Shown here one piece after another: positions 33,653-43,500 of a DNA stretch of 64,000 bases (position 1 is the stretch's first letter; the number at the start of each line of letters is the position of its first letter). Source of the stretch: Acetonema longum DSM 6540. GTDB lineage: Bacteria > Bacillota > Negativicutes > Sporomusales > Acetonemataceae. The notes under the pieces were generated by a model, which was not told the DNA's origin, ran no database searches, and saw only the letters and a list, made by a program, of their open reading frames with translations. The stretch lies in contig NZ_AFGF01000049.1 of NCBI RefSeq assembly GCF_000219125.1, forward strand, positions 1 through 64,000. Reading direction: 5' to 3'. The translations under genes were made by a program, and so were the position numbers.

Positions 33653-34450
33653 TCTTATATTGAAACCGTATTCCAGTAACCTTGCCGCATCCTGATAACG
33701 GTTTGGACTGTTTAAAATGACGGCGATTAATTCGGTGTCGCCTCTTCTGGCCGTGGCGACCAGACAATACCCTGCGGCTTTGGTATAGCCGGTTTTAACG
33801 CCGTTCACCCCGTAAAATGTATCCAACAGTGCATTGGAATTCTTGACCTGGCGCAGTCCGCCGTTGAGCGAGGCAACCGTTCTCTCTTTTGTGGCTACGA
33901 TGCGGCGAAAATCGGGATAGTTAAGAGCCTCAGCTGTAATCAGCGCCAGGTCAAAGGCCGTTGTATAATGATTAGAGGGATCAGGCAGACCATGAGGATT
34001 GCTGAAACGGGTTCCGTTCACGCCAATCCGCGCTGCTTCTTCGTTCATCCACCGGATAAACTGTGGGCGGTTTCTGCCTACATGTACTGCCACCGCCTCA
34101 GCGGCATCATTGCCGGAAACCAGCATCATCCCGTAGAGTAGTTCTTTCAGCTCCATCTGTTCACCGGCCTGCAGCCCAAGACAGGAGCCCATGCTGGCTG
34201 ATGCTTTCGGGTCTACCGTTACAACGGAATTAGGGTCACCGCGTTTCAACGCTACCAGCAGCGTCATTATTTTAGTCGTACTGGCGGGATACATGCGTTT
34301 ATCCCGCTCTTTTGCATAATATATGTATTGAGAGCGGGCGTCCATCAGAATAGCCGCCTGAGCCCCGATCTCCGGCGGTACGGCCTGCGCTGCGCCAGCC
34401 TGCTGCCAGGACAGAAAAAAAATCGCCAGCCATAAAATAATACGAATCAT
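33599..34450 (-). CDS. D-alanyl-D-alanine carboxypeptidase (PBP5/DacF type)
   Basis: 283 residues. Signal peptide at the N-terminus (IILWLAIFFLSW, cut near AQA). The penicillin-binding active site is complete: STTK near 59, SGN near 112, KTG near 220. These enzymes trim the terminal D-Ala of peptidoglycan stems. It is short: the usual PBP5 C-terminal domain and amphipathic anchor are missing. The last 17 residues (starting GTVEKGSSAPL) and the stop are encoded by repeat copy B, so insertion of the element probably replaced the original 3' end. The protein would then be a soluble periplasmic enzyme. A GGAG site precedes the ATG. Confidence 0.88.
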   Translation of the reverse strand: MIRIILWLAIFFLSWQQAGAAQAVPPEIGAQAAILMDARSQYIYYAKERDKRMYPASTTKIMTLLVALKRGDPNSVVTVDPKASASMGSCLGLQAGEQMELKELLYGMMLVSGNDAAEAVAVHVGRNRPQFIRWMNEEAARIGVNGTRFSNPHGLPDPSNHYTTAFDLALITAEALNYPDFRRIVATKERTVASLNGGLRQVKNSNALLDTFYGVNGVKTGYTKAAGYCLVATARRGDTELIAVILNSPNRYQDAARLLEYGFNIRGTVEKGSSAPLQSRAGV

Positions 34451-34542
34451 GCGTTATTCACTCCAATGTCTGCTGCGTCCTATAGTCCTGCGGGATCAAA
34501 CGGGCATGACCATGCCGCATTTCTTATGTATGTAACGCCAAA

Positions 34543-34563
34543 GCCCGCCAATTGGCGGGCTTT
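34543..34563. terminator. Hairpin after larE
   Basis: A perfect GCCCGCCAATTGGCGGGC palindrome, 25 bases past the larE stop. The T tract is short on the minus strand and longer on the plus strand. Confidence 0.55.
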
Positions 34564-34585
34564 TCGTTTTAAGCTGCCGACAGCC

Positions 34586-35425
34586 CTAGTGGGCGGCGCT
34601 TTGCCGGGCGATACCCGGCAGCAGTTCGTTCATGCTCCCCATGCGATACCCCAGAAGATCCACTGTTACAAAGGTAAAACCCAGTTCTTTTAATTTACAG
34701 CTGATGACAGCAGCATGGTCCGGCTGCAAAAGAGTCGGGATTTCTTGCGCCGAGACTTCTATGCGGGCCAGATCACCGTGATGCCGCACCCGAATCTGGC
34801 CGGAACAATATTGGCGAATCACCGCTTCGGCTTGCTCGATTTGATTCAATTTCCGGGCGGTAATTTTTTGCCCGTAAGCCACCCGGGATGACAGGCAGGC
34901 AGCACTGGGCTTATTCCATGTTTTCAGTCCCCAATCGGCGGACAGATGCCGAATTTCAGTTTTGGTCAAACCGGCCTCCAGCAGAGGGCATTTTACATGA
35001 TCCATCTCACCGATGGCCTTCATGCCAGGCCGATAATCCCCCAGATCATCGGCGTTGGATCCTTCCAGCACCCAAGCGTAACCGCGCTCTGCGGCCCAGT
35101 GCGTCAGAGCCCCAAACCGCTGTTTCTTGCAATGATAGCAACGATCGGCATTATTGGCGACAAAGTCAGGGCTCTCAAGTTCGCTGTTGTGGACTAGGAT
35201 ATGCTGAATCCCGATCTGTTTGGCAGCCGCCTCAGCGTCTTGCTGCTCAGAGGCTGCCAAAGTAGCCGAATAAGCAGTCACGGCCACTGCCTTATCCCCC
35301 AGTGCCCTATAAGCCGCCGCCGCCAGAAAGGTACTGTCTACGCCGCCGGAAAATGCGACCACTACACTGCCCAAATCCTGCAGCAGCCGCATTAAATGTT
35401 CCAGTTTTTCATTAGTAGTCGCCAC
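34586..35425 (-). CDS. larE: LarE, sulfur-donating enzyme for the nickel-pincer cofactor
   Basis: 279 residues. PP-loop ATPase motif AFSGGVDSTFLA near residue 25; CYHCKK; and the sacrificial cysteine in PSAACLSSR at about residue 176, the position known in L. plantarum LarE. LarE activates the dicarboxylated pyridine precursor with ATP and gives up its own cysteine sulfur to it. The product is used by LarA, whose homologue is encoded at 2.3-3.6 kb here. LarB and LarC are not in the window. The gene stands alone and its start ATG is preceded by GGGGAGG. Confidence 0.9.
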   Translation of the reverse strand: MATTNEKLEHLMRLLQDLGSVVVAFSGGVDSTFLAAAAYRALGDKAVAVTAYSATLAASEQQDAEAAAKQIGIQHILVHNSELESPDFVANNADRCYHCKKQRFGALTHWAAERGYAWVLEGSNADDLGDYRPGMKAIGEMDHVKCPLLEAGLTKTEIRHLSADWGLKTWNKPSAACLSSRVAYGQKITARKLNQIEQAEAVIRQYCSGQIRVRHHGDLARIEVSAQEIPTLLQPDHAAVISCKLKELGFTFVTVDLLGYRMGSMNELLPGIARQSAAH

Positions 35426-35526
35426 GCAATTTGCCTCCCCATCTAAGTATCTGTTCTATGTATTCGCGCCATAGCATCATTCCCCTGCTGCCTACTTTTT
35501 GGTATCAGGGGAATGATGCTAGAACA

Positions 35527-36741
35527 TTATTCATAGCGCAGAGCTTCGATAGGATCCAGCAGCGCCGCTTTGCGGGCCGGATAGATGCCGAAAAACAGGC
35601 CGATGGCCACTGAAACTCCGAAGGCCATAATAACGGCGCCCATGGATACAGCGGTATTCCAGCCGGCTACCGCTGAGATCACATAGGCTGCGCCTACTCC
35701 CAGGGCGATCCCCATCAGGCCGCCGGCGACACTGATGACCATGGCTTCAATCAAAAACTGCATCAGAATATTGCCATAGCGAGCCCCTAATGCCTTGCGG
35801 ATTCCGATTTCCCTGGTGCGCTCGGTAACTGACACCAGCATGATATTCATGATGCCGATGCCGCCTACCAGAAGGGAAATGCCGCCAATATTGCCCAGCA
35901 AGAGGGTTATGGTCCCGGTAGTTTCAGCGGCTGTGGCCATAACGCTGACCAGATTACGCACGGTGAAATCATCGGGCTTATCCGCGGTCAGACGATGCCT
36001 GGCCCGCATCAGCGTCCGTATATCCTCCTGCACCTGTTCAATCGTCTCGGTGCTTTCAGCCTGAACACTGATCAGTTGGACGTGAGAGATGCCCATCATC
36101 CGTTCCTGGGCCGTGGTCAAGGGTATGATGACCGTATCGTCCTGGTCAAAACCGCCGGTGGATTGACCCTGGCTCTCCAACACGCCGATAACCCGGAAGG
36201 GAGCCTGATTGATCCGTATAATCTGCCCCACAGGATTGATTTCGCCGAACAGGCTGGTAGCGACAGTCTGGCCGATCACCGCTACCCGCGCTCTGGTGTC
36301 CACGTCCCGGACGGTAAAAAAGCTGCCAATCCCGACTTTTTGGTTGCGCACCTCGAGAAATTCCGGGGTAGTCCCCTGAACGCCGGTGGTCCAGTTCTGA
36401 TTGCCATAGACCAGTTGGTACTGCCGGCTGACGCTGGGAGCTACCAGCTTGGCGCCGGGCACTTCCCGGGCAATGGCCTGAGCGTCTTTATAGGTTAGAG
36501 AGATAGCCGACCCGGCGGCCTGCCGTGCTCCTGACGCCGTAGCGGCGCCGGGAGAAACCATAATCAGGTTACTGCCCAGGCTGGCAATAGAACTCTCTAT
36601 TTTCTCCCTCACCCCCATGCCGATGGAGATCATGGCAATAACTGCACCGACGCCGATGATAATCCCCAGCATAGTCAGAATGGAGCGAAGCTTATTGGCT
36701 CTCAAACCATCCAGGGCAATGGCGATGCTTTCAACCAACAC
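35527..36741 (-). CDS. MacB-type ABC transporter permease
   Basis: 404 residues. An N-terminal helix (SILTMLGIIIGVGAVIAMISIG) is followed by a large periplasmic MacB-PCD domain (about 50-250), then three C-terminal helices including the FtsX motif GGIGIMNIMLVSVTERTREIGIRKALGA. MacB dimers drive mechanotransmission rather than classical transport, passing substrates to MacA and TolC. GTG at 36741 is chosen because GGAGG is 8 bases upstream; a GTG three codons earlier overlaps it. It overlaps the ATPase gene by 11 bases and ends the operon. Confidence 0.88.
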   Translation of the reverse strand: MLVESIAIALDGLRANKLRSILTMLGIIIGVGAVIAMISIGMGVREKIESSIASLGSNLIMVSPGAATASGARQAAGSAISLTYKDAQAIAREVPGAKLVAPSVSRQYQLVYGNQNWTTGVQGTTPEFLEVRNQKVGIGSFFTVRDVDTRARVAVIGQTVATSLFGEINPVGQIIRINQAPFRVIGVLESQGQSTGGFDQDDTVIIPLTTAQERMMGISHVQLISVQAESTETIEQVQEDIRTLMRARHRLTADKPDDFTVRNLVSVMATAAETTGTITLLLGNIGGISLLVGGIGIMNIMLVSVTERTREIGIRKALGARYGNILMQFLIEAMVISVAGGLMGIALGVGAAYVISAVAGWNTAVSMGAVIMAFGVSVAIGLFFGIYPARKAALLDPIEALRYE

Positions 36742-37429
36742 CTGGCCCACCTCCCCTGGTTTCGTCCCGTACCACCAGTCCGTCCCTTACCTGAATGACT
36801 CTCCTGGCAAATTCGGCAATATCCGGCTCATGGGTGACCAGAACCACGGTTCTGCCCTGAGCGTTCAAGTCCTGGAAGATATCCATGATTTCGTTGCTGG
36901 ACTTGGTGTCCAGATTGCCGGTAGGTTCATCGGCCATAATAATGCTGGGGTCATTCACCAGGGCCCTGGCGATGGCTACCCTCTGTCGCTGCCCGCCGGA
37001 CAGCTCATTGGGGCGGTGATCCAGGCGCGATTGGAGGCCTACCATGGCCAGCGCCCTGGCAGCCCGCGCCTGGCGCTCTTTTTTGTCACTGCCGGCATAA
37101 ACCAGGGGCAGGGCCACATTCTGCACTGCCGACATGCGGGGCAACAGGTTAAAGTTCTGAAAGACAAACCCGATTTTTTTATTGCGGGTCACAGCCAGCT
37201 GGTCATCATTTAAGGTTGCCACCTCTTGTCTATCCAGCCGGTAGGATCCGGTTGTGGGCCGATCCAGGCAGCCCAGTATGTTCATCAGGGTAGACTTGCC
37301 CGATCCTGACGGCCCCATAATGGCAGCAAATTCGCCAGCCCGAATGTGAAGCGTTACCCCGGCCAGAGCGGCTACCGTATTATCTCCCATTTGATAAATC
37401 TTTTTCACATCAGTAAGAGCAATGGTCAT
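36731..37429 (-). CDS. MacB/LolD-type ABC transporter ATPase
   Basis: 232 residues. Walker [13 protein letters not shown] near 40, Q-loop FQNFNLLP, signature [15 protein letters not shown], Walker [13 protein letters not shown] and switch His in VLVTHEPD. It pairs with the overlapping MacB-type permease. AAGGAGG precedes the ATG. Together with macA and tolC upstream it forms a tripartite efflux or secretion system. A repeat element separates it from macA. Confidence 0.92.
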   Translation of the reverse strand: MTIALTDVKKIYQMGDNTVAALAGVTLHIRAGEFAAIMGPSGSGKSTLMNILGCLDRPTTGSYRLDRQEVATLNDDQLAVTRNKKIGFVFQNFNLLPRMSAVQNVALPLVYAGSDKKERQARAARALAMVGLQSRLDHRPNELSGGQRQRVAIARALVNDPSIIMADEPTGNLDTKSSNEIMDIFQDLNAQGRTVVLVTHEPDIAEFARRVIQVRDGLVVRDETRGGGPGVG

Positions 37430-37488
37430 AAAACGTCCTCCTTCTCGGGTAAAAGCCTGTTGTCAAACTCATCTGCGGCCTCGAAGCA

Positions 37489-37725
37489 GGGACCGTTCAA
37501 AAAGGTCCAGATGCTAGGCGCGACGAGGACGAGCGCGCAGACAGTACGTTTGCAGGGTACGACAACGCTGGAAAGATGCGCAGCATCGTGAAAGCTGGAA
37601 GAAAGCAGTCCCTTTTCGGGTATCAGAACAAAATAAACAATCAGCATAAATCCGAAAAGAGGTGCTTTCTGAACAGCGCGCGCCCGCAGGAGCAACAACG
37701 CAGATGGGCCTTTTTCAACGGTCCC
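37489..37725. repeat. ACCGTT palindromic element, copy C
   Basis: Left end GGGACCGTTCAAAAAGG, right end CCTTTTTCAACGGTCCC. Shared interior blocks include AGGCGCGACGAGGACG and GTACGTTTGCAGGGTACG. It sits inside the macA-macB operon, with its right end touching the macA stop codon. The flank CATCTGCGGCCTCGAA recurs at other copies. Confidence 0.85.
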
Positions 37726-38817
37726 CTACCGCGGCATCCGCATGCCTGGCATCCTCATACTTCCCGCATTGGCGGGCGCCTTAGTCTGGGATACCAGGAC
37801 TTGATCCCCGTCTTCCAGGCCGCTGGTAATCTCAATCTTCTCATCACTCATCAGCCCGGTGGTAACATTGACATTTTGGGGATGACCGTCTTTCAGGACC
37901 TGTACATACTGCTGTCCTTTGCTGGACTTAACGGCAGACAGGGGGACCAGGAGAACATTCGTGCTTTCCCCCACATTGAGGGTCACCCGGGCGGTCATAG
38001 TGGGTTTAAGAACTTGACTGCCCTCGGTATCCACGTCAATGACCACATTATAGTACACGACGTTTTGCTGCACATTGGCCTTTTGCGAGATATTGGACAC
38101 AGTGCCGTTGAAGGTCCGGTCGCTGTAAGCGTCCACGGTAAATGTGACCTTCTGGCCTACCGCCACCTTGCCGATATCGGATTCATCCACCTGAGTGTCA
38201 ATCTGCATTTTGGACATATCGGCGATGGTCATAATCACCATCGGGTTGGATATCCCCGGCGCTACCGTCTGTCCGGCCGGAATGGGCTCACCGATCACAG
38301 TGCCGTTAATCGGCGCCCGGATGACCGTGTCATCCAAATCTGAGGCTACCTCATCATAGGAGGCTTGGGCCAGATTGTACTCCAGGCGGGAGGAATCCAG
38401 CTGCTGTTTGGAAACTGCGCCGATTTTACTTAATCGCTCATTCCGTTCGTTATTGGCCGCAGCATTGGCCAGCCGGGCCCGGGCCTGAGAGAGCTGCGCC
38501 TGCAGGCGGGTGTCATCCAGGACCAGCAGGATCTGGTTGGCGGTAACCTGTTGGTTTTCCGCCACCCGCAGTTCTTTGATCAACCCGGTGATTTTCGAGC
38601 TGACATCTACCATATTTACCGGCTTAAGGGTGCCGGTGGCGGAAACCTGGGCCATAATATCGCCCCGTTCCACCAAAATAGCCGGACCGGCTGCAGCGGG
38701 TTGTTCCTGGGCGCCGGCGTAATAGCGCCAGCCGAATGTCACAGCCGCCGCTGCCACAGCCAATATTATAAGCCATTTCAGATATGGCCGGATTTTCCCC
38801 CAGAGTATCCCTATCAT
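37726..38817 (-). CDS. macA: MacA-type periplasmic adaptor (membrane fusion protein)
   Basis: 363 residues. One N-terminal membrane helix (YLKWLIILAVAAAAVTFGW), then the adaptor layout: lipoyl half-motifs (SATGTLKPVNMVDVSSKITG and DDTVIRAPINGTVIG) around a coiled-coil hairpin, then beta-barrel and membrane-proximal domains. The C-terminus is Met/Arg/Pro-rich (MRMPGMRMPR). MacA links MacB to TolC across the periplasm. ATG at 38817 has GAGGGGG 9 bases upstream. It follows tolC by 22 bases. Confidence 0.9.
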   Translation of the reverse strand: MIGILWGKIRPYLKWLIILAVAAAAVTFGWRYYAGAQEQPAAAGPAILVERGDIMAQVSATGTLKPVNMVDVSSKITGLIKELRVAENQQVTANQILLVLDDTRLQAQLSQARARLANAAANNERNERLSKIGAVSKQQLDSSRLEYNLAQASYDEVASDLDDTVIRAPINGTVIGEPIPAGQTVAPGISNPMVIMTIADMSKMQIDTQVDESDIGKVAVGQKVTFTVDAYSDRTFNGTVSNISQKANVQQNVVYYNVVIDVDTEGSQVLKPTMTARVTLNVGESTNVLLVPLSAVKSSKGQQYVQVLKDGHPQNVNVTTGLMSDEKIEITSGLEDGDQVLVSQTKAPANAGSMRMPGMRMPR

Positions 38818-38839
38818 TCGATATTTCCCCCTCGTTTTG

Positions 38840-40141
38840 TCAGTTGAGGTCGCTGCCGATGGCCTTATCCAGTTTAGCTTTGCTGATATTGTGGTCGTAC
38901 AAAGCCTGGGTATAGTTATTTCTGGACTGAGCCAGGGCCAACTGAGCATCGATCACATCCAGGTTGGTTCCTACCCCGGCGTTATATTGCTCCCGGGCGA
39001 TAAACAAATCTTCTTCGGCTTTGCTGACCGCTACCTGGGTTGTTTCCACCCGCTTTTCGGCTTCCTTCAGGCTCAGATATGCCTGCCGCACTTCCAGTGT
39101 CACGTTGTCACGGACCTGTTGCTCCTGCAGACGGGCCTGCTCTACCGAGTCGCCGGCGCTTTTCACTTTGGCTCTGGTCACGCCTCCATCGAACACATTC
39201 CAATTGGCGGATACAGATACGGTCCAGTTGTCATCCTCTGTATCAGGCAACTCAGCATCCTGCCAGGCAATGCTGCCTCCCGCCGACAGGGTCGGTTTAT
39301 GGCCGCTTTTGGCCGCCTTCACGCCTTGTTGGGCTATGGCCACGCCAATCGACGCCTGGGCAACTTCCGGCCTGGATTTTGCCGCCTGAGCGATGCTGTT
39401 ATCTAACGAGACCTCCTGAGCCTCATATTTCAACTCATCTTTGAGAGTGATTCCTTCATCAACGGATGCTCCAATCAGGTTGGCCAGGCTGGCCACCGAC
39501 AGATCATAGCCGTTTTGGGCTTTTAAGAGGTTTTGCCGGGCATTGGCCAGTTCTACTTCCGAGCGCAGCACATCGGATTTGGCTACGGTACCCACTTCAT
39601 ATTTAGCCTGCACATTCTGCAGATGCTGGGTCATATTATCAACGGTCTCCTGGCTGACCTGAGCCAGGTTTTTCGCCTGCAGCACGTTATAATAGGCGGA
39701 AGTCACATCTAATGTGAGCTGCTGTCTGGTTTGGGCAACATCCAGCTGAGCTTGATCCTCTCCTAACTCTGCTTGTTTAATCAAAGCCTCGGTCCTGCCT
39801 CCTGTATACAAAGGCCAGTTTAACCGCAGGCTGCTGCTGAGATCGCTGCCGCCTGCATCACTGGTGACGCCGGGTTGGTTCTGATCCAGGATATAGGTAC
39901 TGCCCAAAGAAACGGTAGGAAGCTTGCCACCCTTGGCCTCATGTACTCCGGAGGCCGCCTTGGATCGATTTACATCCGCTATCTTAGCAGTAGGATTATT
40001 TTGATAGGCCATCGTCAGGCTGTCCGCCAGGGACAATTCCAAAGGAGCGGCCCAGGATATAGACGCGGGCGTCTGAGCGGCCAGCAGACTGGCGGCTATG
40101 AAAACGCGGAGAGACTTTTTCCAGGATATATTTCTCTTCAC
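38840..40141 (-). CDS. tolC: TolC-family outer-membrane channel protein
   Basis: 433 residues. Signal peptide (FIAASLLAAQTPASISWA) followed by two outer-membrane-efflux-protein repeats, each with long helical coiled coils and a beta segment (SLRLNWPLYTGGRTEA and TVSVSANWNVFDGGVTRA). TolC trimers form the exit duct of tripartite pumps. Its presence shows that the cell has an outer membrane. GTG start at 40141, 9 bases after AAAGGAGG. It is first in the tolC-macA-macB operon, downstream of a TetR-like palindrome. Confidence 0.93.
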   Translation of the reverse strand: MKRNISWKKSLRVFIAASLLAAQTPASISWAAPLELSLADSLTMAYQNNPTAKIADVNRSKAASGVHEAKGGKLPTVSLGSTYILDQNQPGVTSDAGGSDLSSSLRLNWPLYTGGRTEALIKQAELGEDQAQLDVAQTRQQLTLDVTSAYYNVLQAKNLAQVSQETVDNMTQHLQNVQAKYEVGTVAKSDVLRSEVELANARQNLLKAQNGYDLSVASLANLIGASVDEGITLKDELKYEAQEVSLDNSIAQAAKSRPEVAQASIGVAIAQQGVKAAKSGHKPTLSAGGSIAWQDAELPDTEDDNWTVSVSANWNVFDGGVTRAKVKSAGDSVEQARLQEQQVRDNVTLEVRQAYLSLKEAEKRVETTQVAVSKAEEDLFIAREQYNAGVGTNLDVIDAQLALAQSRNNYTQALYDHNISKAKLDKAIGSDLN

Positions 40142-40186
40142 AATCCCAATCCTCCTTTACGGTTGTAGGCGGTGATAGCCATATGT

Positions 40187-40202
40187 GACTGAGCACTCAG
40201 TC
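40187..40202. promoter_or_regulatory. TetR-like operator before tolC
   Basis: GACTGAGCACTCAGTC is a perfect 16-base palindrome 45 bases before the tolC start, just downstream of TATAAT at about 40222-40227. Its form resembles TetR-family sites that control efflux pumps. No tetR gene is adjacent. Confidence 0.55.
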
Positions 40203-40365
40203 TACATTATGTCACCTTATTATTATAACGGCTATAAACCTTTTAGGCACTAAGTATTTTTTTCCGCGAACCGCCTTATGGCAAACCTAGCCGGTGAATT
40301 AGGTTAATTATAAATAGAATGTATGGCTAAAGTATGATGAACTTGTGAAAAATCTGTGAAACGTA

Positions 40366-40492
40366 GGGTATCGTTGAAAAAGGCTCATCTGCGTCGTTGC
40401 TCCTGCGGGCGCGCGTTCGACGTACCCTGCAAACGTACAGCCTCACGCGCGTCCTCGTCGCGCCTAGCATCTGAACCTTTTTGAACGCTACC
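40366..40492. repeat. ACCGTT palindromic element, copy D
   Basis: GGTATCGTTGAAAAAGGCTC at the left and ACCTTTTTGAACGCTACC at the right. The terminal bases differ from other copies (GGTATC rather than GGGACC) but still nearly pair with each other. Interior blocks CGACGTACCCTGCAAACGTA and CGTCCTCGTCGCGCCTAGCA match copy C in inverse orientation. TTTCGAGGCCATAGATGA follows as flank. Confidence 0.8.
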
Positions 40493-40532
40493 TGTTTCGA
40501 GGCCATAGATGAATTCAGCAAGATGCTAAAAG

Positions 40533-40563
40533 AAAAGAACCCGGTCGATTAGGCCGGGTCTTG
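40533..40563 (-). terminator. Terminator of the RND operon
   Basis: GACCCGG/CCGGGTT stem followed on the minus strand by CTTTTCTTTT, 12 bases past the RND pump stop. Confidence 0.85.
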
Positions 40564-40573
40564 GTTCAAATAA

Positions 40574-43500
40574 CTACACCCGCGAAGAAATGCCATAAGG
40601 GCTTTTGCCTTGGGGTTTTTGCTTCCATTTGGTTTGCATCCGGTCGATTAACAGATACACCAGTGGTACGACGATGAGGGTCAGGATGGTGGACGTCACC
40701 AAGCCACCCACCAGTACCACGCCCATGGAGGAGCGCAATTCGGCGCCGGCTCCGATGCCTAGGGCAATAGGCAGCATACCGAAAATCATGGCGGCAGTGG
40801 TCATCAGGATCGGACGGAGACGAACCGCCCCCGCCTCTATCAGGGCGTCGCCCACCGATGCGCCGTTTTCCCGCAGGTGGTTGGTATAGTCAACCAGCAG
40901 GATAGCATTTTTGGTAACCAGACCCATCAGCATGATAACCCCGATCAAAGCCATAATGTTAATGGTCTTGGCGGCAATCAACAGACCCAGGATGGCACCT
41001 ACCAGGGAGAAAGGCAGAGACAGCATAATGGTCAGGGGATGGATAAAACTTTCAAATTGGGCCGCCAGCACCATGTAAATCAGGATGATGGCCAAAACCA
41101 AAGATTTGATGATTTCGGCGAAGGCCTCCTGCATCATCTGGGCCTGGCCGATAAATTTATAGGAATATCCCAGAGGCAGGTTCAGGTCAGGCAGCAGTTG
41201 CTGCGCCTGGCCTACCACATCGCCTACCGACGCGCCTACAGCGTTGGCGTAGACAATGACCTGGCGCTGCCGGCCTTCACGGTCGATCTGGGTAGGCCCC
41301 GAGGACAGATAGACCTCGGCAATGTCCCCTAAGCGCACAAAAGAGCCGGTGTGGGTGGAAACCCGCAGATTGGCTACGTCGTCTAAATTCAGACGGTGAC
41401 TGGACTGGAGCTGGACCCGGATATTATAATCGCTGTCAGCAATGCTGAACCGGTTTCCGGCAGTTTTTCCCAGAAAAGCGGTCTTGACCACATCACCCAC
41501 TGAGGTGGTGTCAACACCCATTTCTCCCATTTTCACGGCATCCATGCGGACCCGGACTTCAGGGCCTGACTGTTCACTGGAAATATCCACGTCGGAAGCC
41601 CCTTTGATCTGACGTATCTGTTCGGCCAATTCCTGGGCATAGTGGTTCAGAACCTCCAGATCAGGCCCCCTCAGAGCCAATTGAATCGGGCGGGAGTCGC
41701 CCCGGCCCATGCCTTGGTTGTTGGAGACAGACACCTTTAAATTCTTGACGCTTTGGAACTTGATCCGCAGTTCATCCATAATCTCGGTCATGGACCGATC
41801 CCTTTGACTGGCCGGAATCAGCCGCACGCCAATCCGGGTCCGGTAAGTCATCCGATTCATGCCCACAATCATAGAGGCGGCCTCCAGTTCCGGAATGGCC
41901 AGGATTTCTCTTTCCAGGGGCTCGGATAATTCCCGCATTTTCTCAACCGGAGTTCCGGCCGGCGCGTTCATGTTCACGCTGAACTCGCCGGAATCATAAG
42001 TAGGCTGGAATTCAGTGCCCATAAACGGCAGAAGAAAAATATTTGCAATCAAAGACAAAACGGCCACAGCCACGATTTTCTTGGGATGGCGCATGGCCCA
42101 GCGCAGGGTCTCCACATACCAGTCCCGCAGCGCCAGAAATCTGTTTTCAAAAGCATCCAGCATTTTCTGCAGCCATAAGGCCGGACCTTGCAAACGCTTG
42201 TTGGCGTCATGATCCATTTTCAGCCAGTAGGCTGATAACATAGGAGTCAGAGTAAAGGCTACAAAGAGGGAAAAGGCTACGGCAAACGCTACAGTCAAAG
42301 CAAAGGGCTTAAAAAACTGTCCGATAATCAAACCCATGCTGCCCACCGGTACAAATACCGCCAGAATGGACAGAGTAGTAGCCATAACCGCCAGATAAAT
42401 TTCGTTGGTGCCCTGTTCGGCGGCCTCCATGGGGGATTTTCCTTCTTCCAGGTGACGGAAGATATTTTCAATAACCACAATGGCGTCGTCGATCAGGATG
42501 CCGACCGAAAGGCTGAGTCCCATCAGGGACATGTTATTCAAGGTGAAATTCATCGACTTCATCAGGAAAAAGGTTGCGATAATCGAGGTAGGAATGGCGA
42601 TGGCGCCAATGATGGTCGCCCGGAAGTTGCGCAGGAACAGGAAGGTGATCACTACAGCCAGAAAACCGCCGAAAATCAAAGATACCATCACGTCTTCCAC
42701 GCTTTCCCGGATGTAGATGGAACTGTCCTGGGTCAGAGTGATGGTCAGGTCGGAAGGCAGGACATTTTCCTCCAGATACTTCATCCGTTCCTTGACCTTG
42801 TCCGCCACATTCACCGTATTGGAGCCGGATTGTTTCTGAACGGCCAGCATAACGCTGGGCACACCGTTGGTACGGGAGTAAACCCGTTCTTCCTCCCAGC
42901 CGTCCTCTACCTCAGCCACATCGGCCAGCCGGATGAGGCGGCCCTGCTGATTGGCCACGACGATATTCTTGATATCTTCCACATTCTCATATTTACCCAG
43001 AGTCCGGACGGTCAATTCCATCCCGCGGTCTTTGATACGCCCGCCGGGAACATTGATATTCTGATTGTTAACGGCTTCAAAAATCTGCTGAAAAGAAATT
43101 CCGTAGGCTTCCAGCTTGTGAGGATCCAAAAGCACCTGGATTTCCCGTTCGCTGGCGCCATATACACTGACCTCAGCCACTCCGTCCATACGCTGCAATT
43201 CGTCTTTCACCACATCGGTGGCGATTTTGCGAATCTCACCCCGGGTCCGGACATCCGAGGCCAGGCTAAAATAGATAATCGCCTGAGCGCTCAGATCCGC
43301 CCTCTGGACAACCGGTTCGTCAATCTCATCCGGCAGCCGGCGGCGAATGCCGGCTACTTTTTCCCGCACTTCATTGGCGGCCAGTTTGGGATCAGTGCCG
43401 AATTCAAACTCAACAATGGTTTGGGAGGAACCCTCCCGGGATACGGAGGACAGGGTCTTAATCCCGGCTACCGAACTGACGGCATCCTCTACCGGCTTGG

